Source of the DNA: Magnetospirillum sp.
GTDB lineage: Bacteria > Pseudomonadota > Alphaproteobacteria > Rhodospirillales > Magnetospirillaceae
DNA length: 64,000 bases
Direction of reading: 5' to 3'
NCBI GenBank assembly: GCA_024707145.1
Contig: JANQAI010000008.1
Span: 248,001-312,000, forward strand
Shown here: positions 1-9,396 of the stretch, piece after piece
Numbering within the stretch: the first letter of the stretch is position 1
Layout of the letters: each line of letters starts with the position of its first letter
Made by a program: the position numbers and the translations under genes
Notes under the pieces: generated by a model
Told to the model about the DNA's origin: nothing
Seen by the model: the letters and a program-made list of their open reading frames with translations, nothing else
Database searches by the model: none

Positions 1-840
1 GGCGCCGCGGCGGACCATGTCGCCCAGGATGTGGTCGCCTTCGGTGGGACGCCCGGCCTCCAGGTCGCGCAGCATGGAGGCGGTGGCGGCCGACTTGTCC
101 TCCACCAGCAGCGCCAGCGCCTCGCCCCGCGCCTTGTCGCTGGGGGCGTGCCCGGCGGAAGCGGCCACGGCGGCGCATTCGTCGTAAAGGCCGCGCATGA
201 ACGCCTCGCCCCCGGCGGCCATGATCACGCCGATGCTGGCCCGCATCAGGCAGGTGCCGGCGGCCAGGGCGGCCAGGAAGCTGAACTTCTCCCACGCCGC
301 CTGGATGACCTCGGGGCTGGCCACCGTTTCGAAGGCGGCCTTGGCGCACACTTCCGCCAGCGCCTCCACCCGCCTGCTCATCCCGCCGGCGCGTTCGCCG
401 AAGGTCAGCCGCTGCATCGGGGTGGCGCGGATGATCTCGCCCTCGGGCCCTACCGAGGCGACGATGTGACAGAGGCCGCCCAGCACCCGCTCTGGCCCGA
501 AGGCGGCGTCCAGCGCCTGGTAATGGCCGAGGCCGTTGAGCAGCGGCACCACCACGCTATCGGAGCCCACCGCCGGGGTGATGGCGGCGATGGCCTCATC
601 CAGCCCATAGGCCTTGCAGCTCAGCACCACCACGTCGTAGGGGCCGTCCAGGGTTTCGGCGGTCACCGTGCGCACCATGACCTTGTCCACCCCGTCGGGA
701 CTGCGGATCACCAGCCCGGTGCGCGCCAGCGCCTCGGCGCGGGCCGGCCGCACCAGGAAGGTGACGTCGGCACCGCTTTGCGCCAGCCGCCCGCCGAAAT
801 AGCCGCCAGTGGCACCGGCACCGAGAACCAGGATGCGCAT
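1..840 (-). CDS. panE: 2-dehydropantoate 2-reductase (ketopantoate reductase), C-terminus cut by window edge
   Basis: NADPH-dependent reduction of ketopantoate to pantoate in coenzyme A synthesis; cytoplasmic. The protein opens with a Rossmann motif GAGATG at residues 7-12, followed by a VVLSCKAYG stretch and a PLLNGLG loop, all typical of the ApbA/PanE family. A WEKFSFLAAL segment carries the position of the catalytic lysine. The reading frame is open to base 1, so only the last few residues are missing. The ATG is preceded by AGGAG about seven bases upstream. It is the last visible gene of a minus-strand operon and follows the SDR gene by ten bases. Family assignment is firm; which related 2-oxo acid it prefers cannot be read from sequence. 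Confidence 0.9.
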   Translation of the reverse strand, partial: MRILVLGAGATGGYFGGRLAQSGADVTFLVRPARAEALARTGLVIRSPDGVDKVMVRTVTAETLDGPYDVVVLSCKAYGLDEAIAAITPAVGSDSVVVPLLNGLGHYQALDAAFGPERVLGGLCHIVASVGPEGEIIRATPMQRLTFGERAGGMSRRVEALAEVCAKAAFETVASPEVIQAAWEKFSFLAALAAGTCLMRASIGVIMAAGGEAFMRGLYDECAAVAASAGHAPSDKARGEALALLVEDKSAATASMLRDLEAGRPTEGDHILGDMVRRGA

Positions 841-850
841 GGAAATTCTC

Positions 851-1606
851 CTAAGGTTTGCTGGGCAGACGACGGGAGACCCAGTCCATGACCGGATCGG
901 GCAGCGCCGCCGCCAGCCAGCTCAGCGCCGCCAATTGCCAGGGAAAGCTAATGCGCCCGCGATCGCGAGCCAGCCCTTCGGCCATGATGCGCGCCGCCCT
1001 GGGGGCGTCCATCAGGAAGGGCATGGGAAAGCTGTTCACCGCCGTCATGCGGGTGGTGACGAAGCCGGGACAGATGACCGACAGGCGGATGTTGTCGCGG
1101 GCCAGCTCGCCCCGCAGCCCCTCGCCCCACACCCGCACCGCCGCCTTGGAGGCGCAATAGGCGGGGGCGCCGGGCATGCCGCGGAAGGACGCCAGCGAAC
1201 TGACGATGGCGATCTGCCCGGCGCGGCGCGGCCGCATGAGCACCACCGCCGGCAGCACGGTATTCATCACCCCGTCCACGTTGACGGCGAAGATGGCGCG
1301 GGTCTGAGCGTCGCTTTCGCCGCCCTGGCCGGTGCCGGCCGAGATGCCGGCATTGGCGACCACCAGATCGAGGGCGTGACGACGGTCGCATTCCTCGATC
1401 CAGGCCGCCATGCCGTCCCGGTCGGTGACGTCCAGGACGCAGGCCTGAACCTCGGCCCCGGCCGCCTGCACCGCCAGGGACACCGCCTCCAGCCGGCCGG
1501 CATCGCGCCCGGACAGGAACAGCTTGCGCCGCGGATGGGCGTAATGCCGGGCCAGGGCCTCGCCCAGGCCCGAGGACGCGCCGGTGATGAGGATGGCGGT
1601 CGGCAT
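851..1606 (-). CDS. short-chain dehydrogenase/reductase (SDR)
   Basis: A 251-residue classical SDR oxidoreductase using NAD(P)H; substrate unknown. Visible motifs are the nucleotide-binding TGASSGLG (residues 8-15), NAG (85-87), a catalytic serine in IVSSLAS (about 136-137) and the YxxxK pair Y150/K154. The C-terminus ends in a hydrophobic stretch with WLAAALPDPVMDWV, which could touch the membrane. I chose the ATG at 1606 because it gives the usual SDR N-terminus and lies two bases after the stop of the upstream gene; a longer open frame upstream overlaps that gene. The tight spacing with the GyrI-like gene and panE indicates co-transcription. Confidence 0.88.
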   Translation of the reverse strand: MPTAILITGASSGLGEALARHYAHPRRKLFLSGRDAGRLEAVSLAVQAAGAEVQACVLDVTDRDGMAAWIEECDRRHALDLVVANAGISAGTGQGGESDAQTRAIFAVNVDGVMNTVLPAVVLMRPRRAGQIAIVSSLASFRGMPGAPAYCASKAAVRVWGEGLRGELARDNIRLSVICPGFVTTRMTAVNSFPMPFLMDAPRAARIMAEGLARDRGRISFPWQLAALSWLAAALPDPVMDWVSRRLPSKP

Positions 1607-1608
1607 CC

Positions 1609-2076
1609 TCAGCCCTTCAGCGGCACGTAGATGCGCGTCAGCCACTGCTCTTCCGGCAGGACGCGGCAGTCGTTGAGATATTCCTCGAAGCAGGGCCCAT
1701 CCGCCTGGGTTTCGCCGCTGGCCGGCAGCCACCGGCCGATCAGCCAGGCATAGGCATCGGGCAGCCCTTCGTACGAGCCGCGATGGACCAGGCTGGCATG
1801 ACGGCCGCCGGCCAGGGTGAGCGGCTCCACGGGACCGTCGGGCGTCACCTCGGGCGGCAGCGTCATGCAGGCGCACGAGCGCAAATCCTCGGGCGCCACC
1901 ATGTACGGATTGTCCCAGGCCACCGCCAGCACCCGCGTCTCCGGCCGGAAGGCCTGGTGTTCCTCGGCCCAGGCCACCAATCGCTGGAACACCTGGCCCA
2001 GGTCGGTATAGGGGCCGCGGTGGAAGATGCCCGCCAGGTCCAGCGGCGGCAGCGTCAGGATCTCCACGTCAGGCAT
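1609..2076 (-). CDS. GyrI-like/AraC effector-binding-domain protein
   Basis: A 155-residue protein made only of the GyrI-like (SbmC/AraC effector-binding) fold. Recognisable features are the opening PDVEILTLPPLDLAGIFHRG, a central VAWDNPYMV, a HRGSYEGLPDAYAWLIGRW segment and the closing RIYVPLKG. Family members bind small hydrophobic molecules or, as in SbmC, protect DNA gyrase; nothing here decides which. The start at 2076 overlaps the stop of the HepT gene (ATG with TGA four bases inside), which favours it over an in-frame ATG at 2103. No DNA-binding domain is attached, so it is not itself a regulator of the AraC type. Confidence 0.75.
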   Translation of the reverse strand: MPDVEILTLPPLDLAGIFHRGPYTDLGQVFQRLVAWAEEHQAFRPETRVLAVAWDNPYMVAPEDLRSCACMTLPPEVTPDGPVEPLTLAGGRHASLVHRGSYEGLPDAYAWLIGRWLPASGETQADGPCFEEYLNDCRVLPEEQWLTRIYVPLKG

Positions 2077-2437
2077 GGGCGTCGCCTCCATTGCTGTCGT
2101 CATCGGCGAGCACGGCTTTCAACGGGGCCACCAGGGGCGGCAGGTCGTTGCGCGCGGCGTCGAGGACGATTTCCGGGTCCACGGAATGGTACTCGTGCAC
2201 CAGGATGTTGCGCATGTCGCCGATGCGCGACCACGGAATTTCCCCGTGGCGATGCTGGATGTGGAAGGGCACCCGCTTGGACGCCTCGCCCAGCACTTCC
2301 AGATTGCGCAGCACGGCGTCCTGGGTGCGCCCGTCGGCGACGAACTGAGACCGGCTCATGCCATTCACATAGGAAGAGATGCGCTCGATGGCCTCCAGCA
2401 TGTCCTCCACCCGTACCCGCCAATCCTTGGATGTCAC
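2069..2437 (-). CDS. hepT: HepT-like ribonuclease toxin of a MntA/HepT pair (DUF86)
   Basis: A 122-residue DUF86/HepT family protein, the toxin half of HEPN/MNT toxin-antitoxin systems. The HEPN active-site pattern R-x4-H-x-Y is visible as R76, H81 and Y83 within RNILVHEY. The GTG start at 2437 shares four bases (GTGA) with the stop of the nucleotidyltransferase gene upstream, so the two are translationally coupled, as in known pairs. In characterised systems MntA adds AMP to the tyrosine of this motif and silences the RNase; here that is inference from family. It also overlaps the GyrI-like gene downstream, so the pair heads a longer metabolic operon. Confidence 0.83.
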   Translation of the reverse strand: MTSKDWRVRVEDMLEAIERISSYVNGMSRSQFVADGRTQDAVLRNLEVLGEASKRVPFHIQHRHGEIPWSRIGDMRNILVHEYHSVDPEIVLDAARNDLPPLVAPLKAVLADDDSNGGDAHA

Positions 2438-2877
2438 GTGCCGCACGCCTCCTCGCCGAACACCGGCAGGCATTCCGCCAGGATACGCGCCTTCAGCCGG
2501 GGCCGGATGTTGCCCTTGGTGATCAGGTCCACCGGCCGCCCCAGCAGCCCCTCCAGCGCGTGCTTGAGCTCCACGTAGCGGAACAGCCCGCCCGGCTGGC
2601 CGGGGGCGAATTCCACCATCAGGTCCACGTCGGACATGGGGCGGGCTTCGTCGCGCACCACCGAGCCGAACAGGGAAACGGAGATCACGCCGAAGCGGTC
2701 GAACAGCTCGCGGTGGGCGCGCAGCTTGTCGATCACCTCGTCGCGGGTGACGGGCGCGCGCTGGTGGGCCACGCGGGCGGCATAGCCGCGCACCGCGTCC
2801 ACCTTGTCGGCGGGCACCCGCACGGTCAGTTCCACCACGCTGGGTCGGCCGCGCGCGGGCCGGCGTCGTTCCTTCAT
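2434..2877 (-). CDS. mntA: MntA-like nucleotidyltransferase antitoxin
   Basis: A 147-residue minimal nucleotidyltransferase. The family signature GS-x10-DxD is complete: G71 S72, then D83 and D85. The DNA-pol-beta-like core occupies roughly residues 45-147 and ends in a helix typical of the family. Residues 1-40 are an extra basic N-terminal piece with LTVRVPADKVDAV, which resembles a short ribbon-helix-helix and may bind DNA for autoregulation; this part is inference. The ATG at 2877 gives a compact protein; an upstream ATG at 2958 is possible but less likely. It overlaps the HepT gene by four bases and is divergent from yicC. Confidence 0.83.
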   Translation of the reverse strand: MKERRRPARGRPSVVELTVRVPADKVDAVRGYAARVAHQRAPVTRDEVIDKLRAHRELFDRFGVISVSLFGSVVRDEARPMSDVDLMVEFAPGQPGGLFRYVELKHALEGLLGRPVDLITKGNIRPRLKARILAECLPVFGEEACGT

Positions 2878-2984
2878 AGCCCGAAGGATAGCCGGGCCGG
2901 GCGCGCTTAGGAACGGGGATTGTTGCATGCCCATGGCTGAGGCTATAACCCTAACCACCGAAGCAATTCCCAGGAGACCCCACC

Positions 2985-3881
2985 TTGTCCGTCGCCAGCA
3001 TGACCGGCTACGCCCGCGCCGAAGGGCGCGACTCCCAGGTGAGCTGGGTGTGGGAGGCCAAGAGCGTCAACGGCCGCGGCCTGGAAATCCGCTGCCGCCT
3101 GCCCTCGGGCCACGACGCCCTGGAAGTGGCGGCGCGCGAGGCGGCGGGGCGCAAGCTGAAGCGCGGCAATCTGCAGGTCTCGCTGAACGTCGCCCGCATC
3201 GCCGAGGCCCCGGCGGTGCGGGTCAACCACGACCTGCTCAACCAGCTGCTGACGCTGGTGGACGGCATCGGCCCGTCGCACCAGAACATCGCCCCGGCGC
3301 GCTGGGACGGCATCCTGTCCATCAAGGGCGTGCTGGAACCCATGGAGGCGGAGGACGTGGACGCCGAGGCGGTGCGCACCGCCCGCGAAGCCGCCATGAA
3401 GACGACGCTGGAGGAGGCGCTGGACCAGCTGGCGCAGATGCGCCTGTCGGAAGGCGGGCGCATCCAGGCGGTGCTGCTGGGCCAGTTGGACGAGATCGCC
3501 ACGCTGGCCGAGCGGGCCGGCGCCTGTGCCGCCCTGCGCCCCGAGGCGGTGCGCGAGCGCCTGCGCCACCAGGTGGCCGCCGTGCTGGAAGCCGCCCCCT
3601 CGCTGCCCGAGGAACGCATCGCCCAGGAAGTGGCCCTGCTGGCGGTCAAGGCCGACGTGCGCGAGGAACTGGACCGCCTGCGCGCCCATGTGGCCGCCGC
3701 CCGCGAACTGATCGGCGCCGGCGGCCCGGTCGGCCGCAAGTTGGACTTCCTGTCGCAGGAATTCAACCGCGAGGCCAACACGCTCTGCTCCAAGTCGTCG
3801 GACGTGGAGCTGACCCGCGTCGGCCTGGACCTCAAGGCGGTGATCGACCAGTTCCGCGAGCAGGTCCAGAACATCGAATAA
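2985..3881 (+). CDS. yicC: YicC family endoribonuclease-like protein
   Basis: A 298-residue YicC/YloC family protein. The N-terminal MTGYARAEG block and the C-terminal run with KLDFLSQEFNREANTLCSKS are hallmarks of the family, whose E. coli member is an endoribonuclease affecting small-RNA decay. The start is TTG at 2985, supported by AGGAG eight bases upstream; starting at the ATG of MTGYAR (3000) would remove residues normally present. It precedes gmk by 43 bases, an arrangement common in alphaproteobacteria. No break or odd composition is seen. Confidence 0.88.
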   Translation: MSVASMTGYARAEGRDSQVSWVWEAKSVNGRGLEIRCRLPSGHDALEVAAREAAGRKLKRGNLQVSLNVARIAEAPAVRVNHDLLNQLLTLVDGIGPSHQNIAPARWDGILSIKGVLEPMEAEDVDAEAVRTAREAAMKTTLEEALDQLAQMRLSEGGRIQAVLLGQLDEIATLAERAGACAALRPEAVRERLRHQVAAVLEAAPSLPEERIAQEVALLAVKADVREELDRLRAHVAAARELIGAGGPVGRKLDFLSQEFNREANTLCSKSSDVELTRVGLDLKAVIDQFREQVQNIE

Positions 3882-3924
3882 GGCCCGCCGTCCCACGACG
3901 CCGTCGCGTGGGCAGGCAAACCCC

Positions 3925-4587
3925 ATGGAATCCGTCATGACCACCCCGCCCGCCAATCTTCCCACCGTGGCCCGCCGCGGCCTGATGCTGGTGCTGTCCT
4001 CGCCGTCGGGCGCCGGCAAGAGCACCATCGCCCGCGCCCTGCTGGAGCGCGATCCCCACATCGCCATGTCGGTGTCGTGCACCACCCGCCCGCCGCGGCC
4101 CGGCGAGGTGGACGGCAAGGACTACCACTTCGTCTCGGTGGAGGCGTTCCAGCAGATGGTGGCCGCCGGCCAGTTCCTTGAACACGCCCGCGTCTTCGAC
4201 AATTTCTACGGCACCCCCAGGGAACCGGTGGAGGACGCCTTGGCATCGGGCCGCGACGTGCTGTTCGACATCGACTGGCAGGGCACCCAGCAGTTGGGCC
4301 AGAACGCGCGCGCCGACCTGGTCACCGTGTTCATCCTGCCGCCCTCGGTGGAGGAGCTGGAACGCCGCCTGCGCAGCCGCGCCCAGGACACCGAGGAGGT
4401 GGTCAGGAAGCGCATGTCCAAGGCCGGCGACGAGATGAGCCATTGGTTCGAGTACGACTACATCCTGCTCAACACCGAGGTGGAGCGCTCCATCGCCCGC
4501 GTGCAGTCCATCCTGGATTCCGAACGGCTGAAGCGCGACCGCCAGGTGGGCATGGCCGCCTTCGTCAACCATCTGCGCGGCCAGTGA
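3925..4587 (+). CDS. gmk: guanylate kinase
   Basis: Phosphorylates GMP to GDP with ATP in purine nucleotide synthesis; cytoplasmic. The P-loop SSPSGAGKST lies at residues 25-34, followed by the GMP-binding SVSCTTRPPRPGE and the DYHFVS motif, then GTPREPVE and the DIDWQGTQQL segment of the core. Length (220 residues) is typical for the enzyme. ATG at 3925 and at 3937 are both in frame; the second would give the more usual short N-terminus. It lies directly after yicC. Confidence 0.95.
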   Translation: MESVMTTPPANLPTVARRGLMLVLSSPSGAGKSTIARALLERDPHIAMSVSCTTRPPRPGEVDGKDYHFVSVEAFQQMVAAGQFLEHARVFDNFYGTPREPVEDALASGRDVLFDIDWQGTQQLGQNARADLVTVFILPPSVEELERRLRSRAQDTEEVVRKRMSKAGDEMSHWFEYDYILLNTEVERSIARVQSILDSERLKRDRQVGMAAFVNHLRGQ

Positions 4588-4720
4588 TCCGTTTCGCCGC
4601 GGCCCTGGACAACATCCAAGCGGCGAGGCCGGGCGCGCAGTATCCCGCTTTGCTTTGACCGGGGCTGGACCTGTGGGTACCATGCCCGACGGTCATGGCG
4701 ACTGATTCCCCGGGGGCTTC

Positions 4721-5246
4721 ATGGACATCAAGGACCATATCCGATCCATTCCGGACTTCCCCAAGCCCGGCATTCTTTTCTACGACATCTCCACCCTGCT
4801 GGCCCATCCCGACGCTTGGCAGGTGGCCATGGGCCGGATCGCCCGCAATGTCCGCAAGTTCCAGCCCGACCTGCTGGCCGGGATCGAATCCCGTGGCTTC
4901 CTGGTGGCGGCGCCGCTGGCGCTCAAGCTGGGCTGCGGCTTCATCATGCTGCGCAAGAAGGGCAAGCTGCCCGGCAAGACCGTGCGCCACGATTACGCGC
5001 TGGAATACGGCACCGACAGCATCGAGATCCAGGAGGACGCCGTGCAGCCCGGCCAGCGTGTCGTCGTACTGGATGATCTGCTGGCCACGGGCGGCACCAT
5101 GGCCGCAGGCATCGAATTGCTGCGCAAGGTGGGCGCCGACGTCACCGGCGCCGCCGCCCTGATCGAGCCTGAGCTTCCTTCCCGGCCGCCGGCGTGTCGA
5201 GGCCATGGAGGTTCCGGTCACCAGCCTGGTTTCGTACGACCAATAA
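4721..5246 (+). CDS. apt: adenine phosphoribosyltransferase, with a 1-base frameshift
   Basis: Salvages adenine to AMP with PRPP. Residues 1-149 read cleanly: [12 protein letters not shown] near the start, [16 protein letters not shown], and the PRPP-binding [14 protein letters not shown]. At about 5168-5169 the frame breaks: the text GAGCCTGAGC should be GAGCTGAGC. Removing one C gives the expected family C-terminus [20 protein letters not shown] and a stop at 5246. Read literally, the frame runs on into the next gene as a meaningless 590-residue fusion. I treat it as a functional gene with a sequencing error; a true frameshift would destroy the last 25 residues. Confidence 0.85.
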
Positions 5247-5306
5247 CCCGCCCCCGGCCTGGACCTCCGGGCCCGGCGGCAGCTCGCGGAAAGGGCGGCG
5301 ACTGCC

Positions 5307-8253
5307 ATGGATTTCGCGCTGCAGGCGGCGCTGATGGGAGCGGTGATGGGCTCGGCCGTGCTGGCCGTGGCCACGATCTATTGCTGGTCGCTGCCCGCCG
5401 CCCCCAACGCCTATGGCTGGTGGTCCGGCGCCTTCCTGCTGGAGGCCGCCAGCAAGGGCGCCCTGCTGGCGGGGGCCACGCCGCTGCTGGTGGACGCCTC
5501 GGACGTCCTGCACGGGCTGGCCGCCGGACTGTCCCTGTGCGGCGCCGTTTCCTTCGTCGGCGGGCGCGTCACCTTCGGCCTGATGGTGACCGGCCTGATC
5601 GCCAGCGGCGTCTGGGCGGTGATCGCCCATCTGGTGCGCGGCCCGCTGCACCTGGCGGCCCTGCCCGTCTTCGGCATCGGCGGCATCCCGCTGCTGCTGG
5701 GGGCGTGGGGCTTCCTGTCGCGGCGCGGCCTGGGCGCGGGCAGCAGTGCCCACCGGCTGGCGGCGATCGCCTTCGCTGCCTCGGGCGTGCACCAGCTGGC
5801 GGCGCCGCTGCTGCATTCCCACACCACCCCGGCCACCTGGAGCTTCATCGCCTCGCAATTGCTGTCCATGGTGATGGCGGTGTCGTTGATGCTGGTGGTG
5901 CTGCGCCGGCAGCAGGCGGTGATGGAAAGCGAAGGCCAGCGCGCCAACCTGCTGCAGAGCCGGCTGGTGGATGCGCTCGGCAGCGTGCAGGACGCGGTGG
6001 CGCTGTTCGACGGCTCGGACCGACTGATCACCTGCAATGCGCTGTATCGGGAATTCCTGGCCCCCGCCGCCGACACCATCCGGCCGGGCCGCAGCTTCGA
6101 GGACATCCTGCGGGCCGAGGCCGAGCGCGGGGGTGGTGCCCGAGGCCGACGGCCGCGAATCCGACTGGGTGCGCGGCATGCTGGCCGATCACAGCGCCGC
6201 CGAGACCAACGGCCGCGAGTTCCAGCTGTGGGACGGCCGCTGGGTCGCCGTCAGCGTCTACCGCACCGCCGACGGCGGGCATCTGCGCATCCTGCGCGAC
6301 ATCACCTCGCGCAAGCAGGTGGAGACGTCGCTGGAGGAAAGCCTGGCGTGGCTGCGCGGCATCATGGACACGGTGGTGGACGGCATCATCACCATCGACG
6401 ACACCGGCACCGTGCTGTCCTACAACTCGGCCGCCGCCCGCATCTTCGGCTATGACGCCGCCGAGGTGGTGGGGCGCGACGTCGCCATGCTGATGCCCGA
6501 GCCCCATCGTAGCGAGCACGGCCAGTACCTGCGCCGCTATGCCGACACCGGCGAGGCCCACGTAGTGGGCATCGGCCGCCAGGTCAAGGGCATGCGCAAG
6601 AGCGGGGAGGTCTTCCCGCTGGACCTGGCGGTCACGGAAATGCGCCAGGGCGAGATGGTCACCTTCATCGGCGTGGTGCGCGACATCACCGACCGCAAGC
6701 GGGTCGAGGACGCCCTGGTAGAGAGCGAGCAGCGCTTCCGCGACCTGGCGGAATCCGCCTCGGACTGGTTCTGGGAGATGGATTCCGACTTCCGCTTCAC
6801 CTTCGTCTCGGGCCGCGTGCGCCAGGTGCTCGGCGTCGGCCCCAGCTTCTTCGTCGGCCGGCCGTTCACCGATCTCGCCGACAGCGGCGAGGTGTCGACG
6901 GCGTGGGAGCCGCAGATGGAACTGATGCGGGCGCACCGCCCGTTCCGCGGCTTCGTCTTCAGCCACACCCTGCCCTCGGGCGCGGCCAAGTTCGTCGAGA
7001 TGGCCGGCCGCCCGGCCTTCGACGCCGACGGCCTGTTCTGCGGCTATCGCGGCACCGCCACCGACATCACCCCGCTGAAGCGCCACGAACGCGAACTGGC
7101 CGCCCAGTCCGAACAGCGCCAGGCCATCATCGAGAACATGGGCCAGGGCGTGGTGGTGTTCGACGCCAACGAGCGGCTGGTAGCCATGAACCAGCCGGCC
7201 CGCGCCCTGCTGGACCTGCCGCCCTCGGCCGGCAATCTGGACACGCTGGAATCCCTGCTGCTGCATCTGGCCCTGCAAGGCGAGTTCGGGCGCGGCAACG
7301 CCATGGTCAAGGTGATCCGCCGGCTCGCCCGGCTGCGCCGCTTCCCCCATCAGGTGTTCGAGCACGCACGGCCCAACGGCATCGTGCTGGAGGTGCGCTC
7401 CACCGCCATGCCCGCGGGCGGTCTGATCCTGACCTTCGCCGACATCACCGACCGCAAGAAGGTCGAGGACACCCTGCGCGAGGCCAAGGATGCGGCCGAA
7501 CGGGGCAACCGCGCCAAGGCCACCTTCCTGGCCAACATCAGCCACGAGCTGCGCACCCCGCTGAACGCCATCATCGGCTTCTCCGAACTGATGAAGCACG
7601 AGATCTTCGGCCCGCTGGAGCCCGTGTCCTATCGCACCTACGTGGACGACATCCACGAGAGCGGCATGCATCTGCTGGAGCTGATCAACGACATCCTGGA
7701 CATGTCCAAGGCGGAAGCCGGCATGACCGACCTGGTCGACGCGCTGGTGGACGTGTCGGCGGTGATCCGCTCGTCCATGCGCATGATGAGCCGGCGGGCC
7801 ACCGCCAACGGCATCGCCCTGGTGGAGGACATCCCCGAAGACCTGCCCTATCTGCGCGCCGACGAGCGCCGGGTGCGCCAGATCGTGCTGAACCTGGTGT
7901 CCAACGCGGTCAAGTTCACCGAGGAAGGCGGCTCGGTCACCGTCACCGCCGGCTGCGAACCGGAAGGACTGGTGCTGACGGTCACCGACACCGGCATCGG
8001 CATGACCCCCGACGAACTGGAGCGGGTGATGCACCCCTTCGTCCAGGCCGATACCCGGCTGTCGCGGAAGTACGAGGGCACCGGCCTCGGCCTGCCTCTG
8101 ACCAAGGCCCTGGTGGTCGCCCATGGCGGCACCATCCGCCTGAGTTCCGAACCGGAAAAGGGCACGTCGGTTCAGGTGGTGTTCCCGCCCGAGCGCGTGG
8201 TCCGCAACGCCGCCGAAGCCATCGCCGCCGAAGAAGCCGGCCGGCGCGGGTGA
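5307..8253 (+). CDS. membrane-bound multi-PAS sensor histidine kinase, with a 1-base frameshift
   Basis: A sensor kinase of about 981 residues once one G is removed from the run at 6129-6133. The first roughly 215 residues form about seven membrane helices (a 7TM-like sensor region). They are followed by several PAS/PAC modules, each ending in a DITxRK or DITPLK linker. The HisKA box is [16 protein letters not shown]. The ATPase domain shows NLVSNAVKF (N box), DTGIGMTP (G1) and [12 protein letters not shown] (G2). No receiver or output domain is attached, and no response regulator lies next to it, so it is an orphan kinase. The frame change falls between two matching halves, so the coding capacity is intact if the indel is an error. 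The signal sensed is unknown. Confidence 0.88.
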
Positions 8254-8322
8254 GCCCCCTTTCCGCCGTCGCGGAAAGCGGCTATGGTCCGCCGCGAGAC
8301 AGTGCTCCGAGGTTCGCACCCC

Positions 8323-9225
8323 ATGCTTCGCCCCACGCTGGTCGCCGCCCTGTTCCTGGCCTCTCCCGCCATCGCCCTGGCCCAAGGCACGCAGCAGCCC
8401 ATCAACCTGCTGCCACCCCCTGCGCCGCCCACGCGCGAAGCACTGCCGCCGGTTCCCGCCGCCGACAAGCCGCTGCTGGACGAACCCTCGCCCACCTTCC
8501 AGCCCCTGCGCCCGGCGGAGCCCGAGGCCCCGGCCCAGCCGCCGGCCCCGGCGGCGGCACCCACCCCGGCCGAGCCGGTGCCGGCGGCGCCGGCCCGCAG
8601 CGTCGAGACCCTGCCGCCCGCCGCCCCCGCCGTCGCCCCGGTTAATGCCGTCGAAGCCCCGGCGGTTCCACCCGTGGCCGAAGCGGCGGCCGCGCCGGCG
8701 GCCCCGGCCGGCGCCCTGCCCGCCTGGGCGCTGGGCGTGCTGGTGCTGTTCGGCGCCTTCCTGGCGGCCATCTTCGGCATTTTCACCGCGCTGCTGATGC
8801 GCCGCGCCGAAACCCGGCAGCGCCGCCGCGCCGTAGCGGCCACCCTGGCCACCGAGTTGGAAACCCGCCACCTGGCCTATGAATCGGTGCCGCTGCCGCC
8901 CAATATCGAGGCGGGGGTGTCGTTCGTCTCGTCGGTGACCTCGCTGGCCGGCATCGACGCCGGCTACCGTTCGATGCAGGGCAACGTGCACCTGTTGCCG
9001 CCCAAGCTGGCCGCCCATGTGACGGTGCATTACGCCGCCGTGCAGCGGGTGTCCGACTTCGTCAAGGGACAGAGCCTGGCGGCGGCGGTGCGCATGCTTC
9101 AGGCCAACCGCCTGGGCGGCTATCCCTGCCCCGATGCCGGCGCCATGCGCGACGCCCACGAGGAACTGGGCGCCGCCTTCCGCGGCATCGACAAGCTGGT
9201 CCAGACCCTGCGCGCCCTGCGGTAG
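8323..9225 (+). CDS. secreted/membrane-anchored Pro/Ala-rich protein of unknown function
   Basis: A 300-residue protein I do not recognise. It begins with a signal-peptide-like stretch (MLRPTLVAALFLASPAIALA), continues with about 100 residues of Pro/Ala-rich, low-complexity sequence, and has one strong membrane segment around residues 130-155 (WALGVLVLFGAFLAAIFGIF). About 140 residues follow on the other side, beginning with a basic RRAETRQRRR stretch that predicts a cytoplasmic location. The C-terminal part has no motif I know. I chose the ATG at 8323 over one at 8284 because only the former exposes the signal peptide. It stands alone after the histidine kinase. Confidence 0.7.
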   Translation: MLRPTLVAALFLASPAIALAQGTQQPINLLPPPAPPTREALPPVPAADKPLLDEPSPTFQPLRPAEPEAPAQPPAPAAAPTPAEPVPAAPARSVETLPPAAPAVAPVNAVEAPAVPPVAEAAAAPAAPAGALPAWALGVLVLFGAFLAAIFGIFTALLMRRAETRQRRRAVAATLATELETRHLAYESVPLPPNIEAGVSFVSSVTSLAGIDAGYRSMQGNVHLLPPKLAAHVTVHYAAVQRVSDFVKGQSLAAAVRMLQANRLGGYPCPDAGAMRDAHEELGAAFRGIDKLVQTLRALR

Positions 9226-9250
9226 CCTAAATCCGTTCTCCCTTTCCCTC

Positions 9251-9363
9251 CGTCATGCGCGGACTTGATCCGCGCATCCACGTGCGTCCGCTCCTCCTGC
9301 CCTGATGCTTGCATGGATCCTGCGGCACCACGTGGATGGCCGGGTCCGAGCCCGGCCATGACG
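9251..9363. repeat. extragenic palindromic repeat, copy 1 (double hairpin)
   Basis: Two perfect 9-base stems lie between the convergent genes. ATGCGCGGA (9255-9263) pairs with 9269-9277 across the loop CTTGA, and ATGGCCGGG (9336-9344) pairs with 9351-9359. An outer inverted pair ATCCACGTG/CACGTGGAT brackets the middle, so the whole can fold as a cruciform. A second element with the same loop and the same closing CCGGCCATGACG occurs at 16352-16411. It probably also works as a bidirectional terminator for the flanking convergent genes. Confidence 0.7.
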
Positions 9364-9396
9364 CGTAAGGGTGGTTCTAATTCAACGCAAGCCGTT

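Noticed and set aside
31..891. 286-residue open frame on the plus strand
   Set aside because: It lies opposite panE, is Gly/His-rich without motifs, and its complement has a full Rossmann fold.
4721..6493. 590-residue APT fusion protein
   Set aside because: The tail is out-of-frame kinase DNA after a one-base insertion; APT and kinase are separate genes.
6028..9159. 1043-residue open frame on the minus strand
   Set aside because: It is a shadow of the sensor kinase and Pro/Ala-rich gene, produced by high third-position GC.
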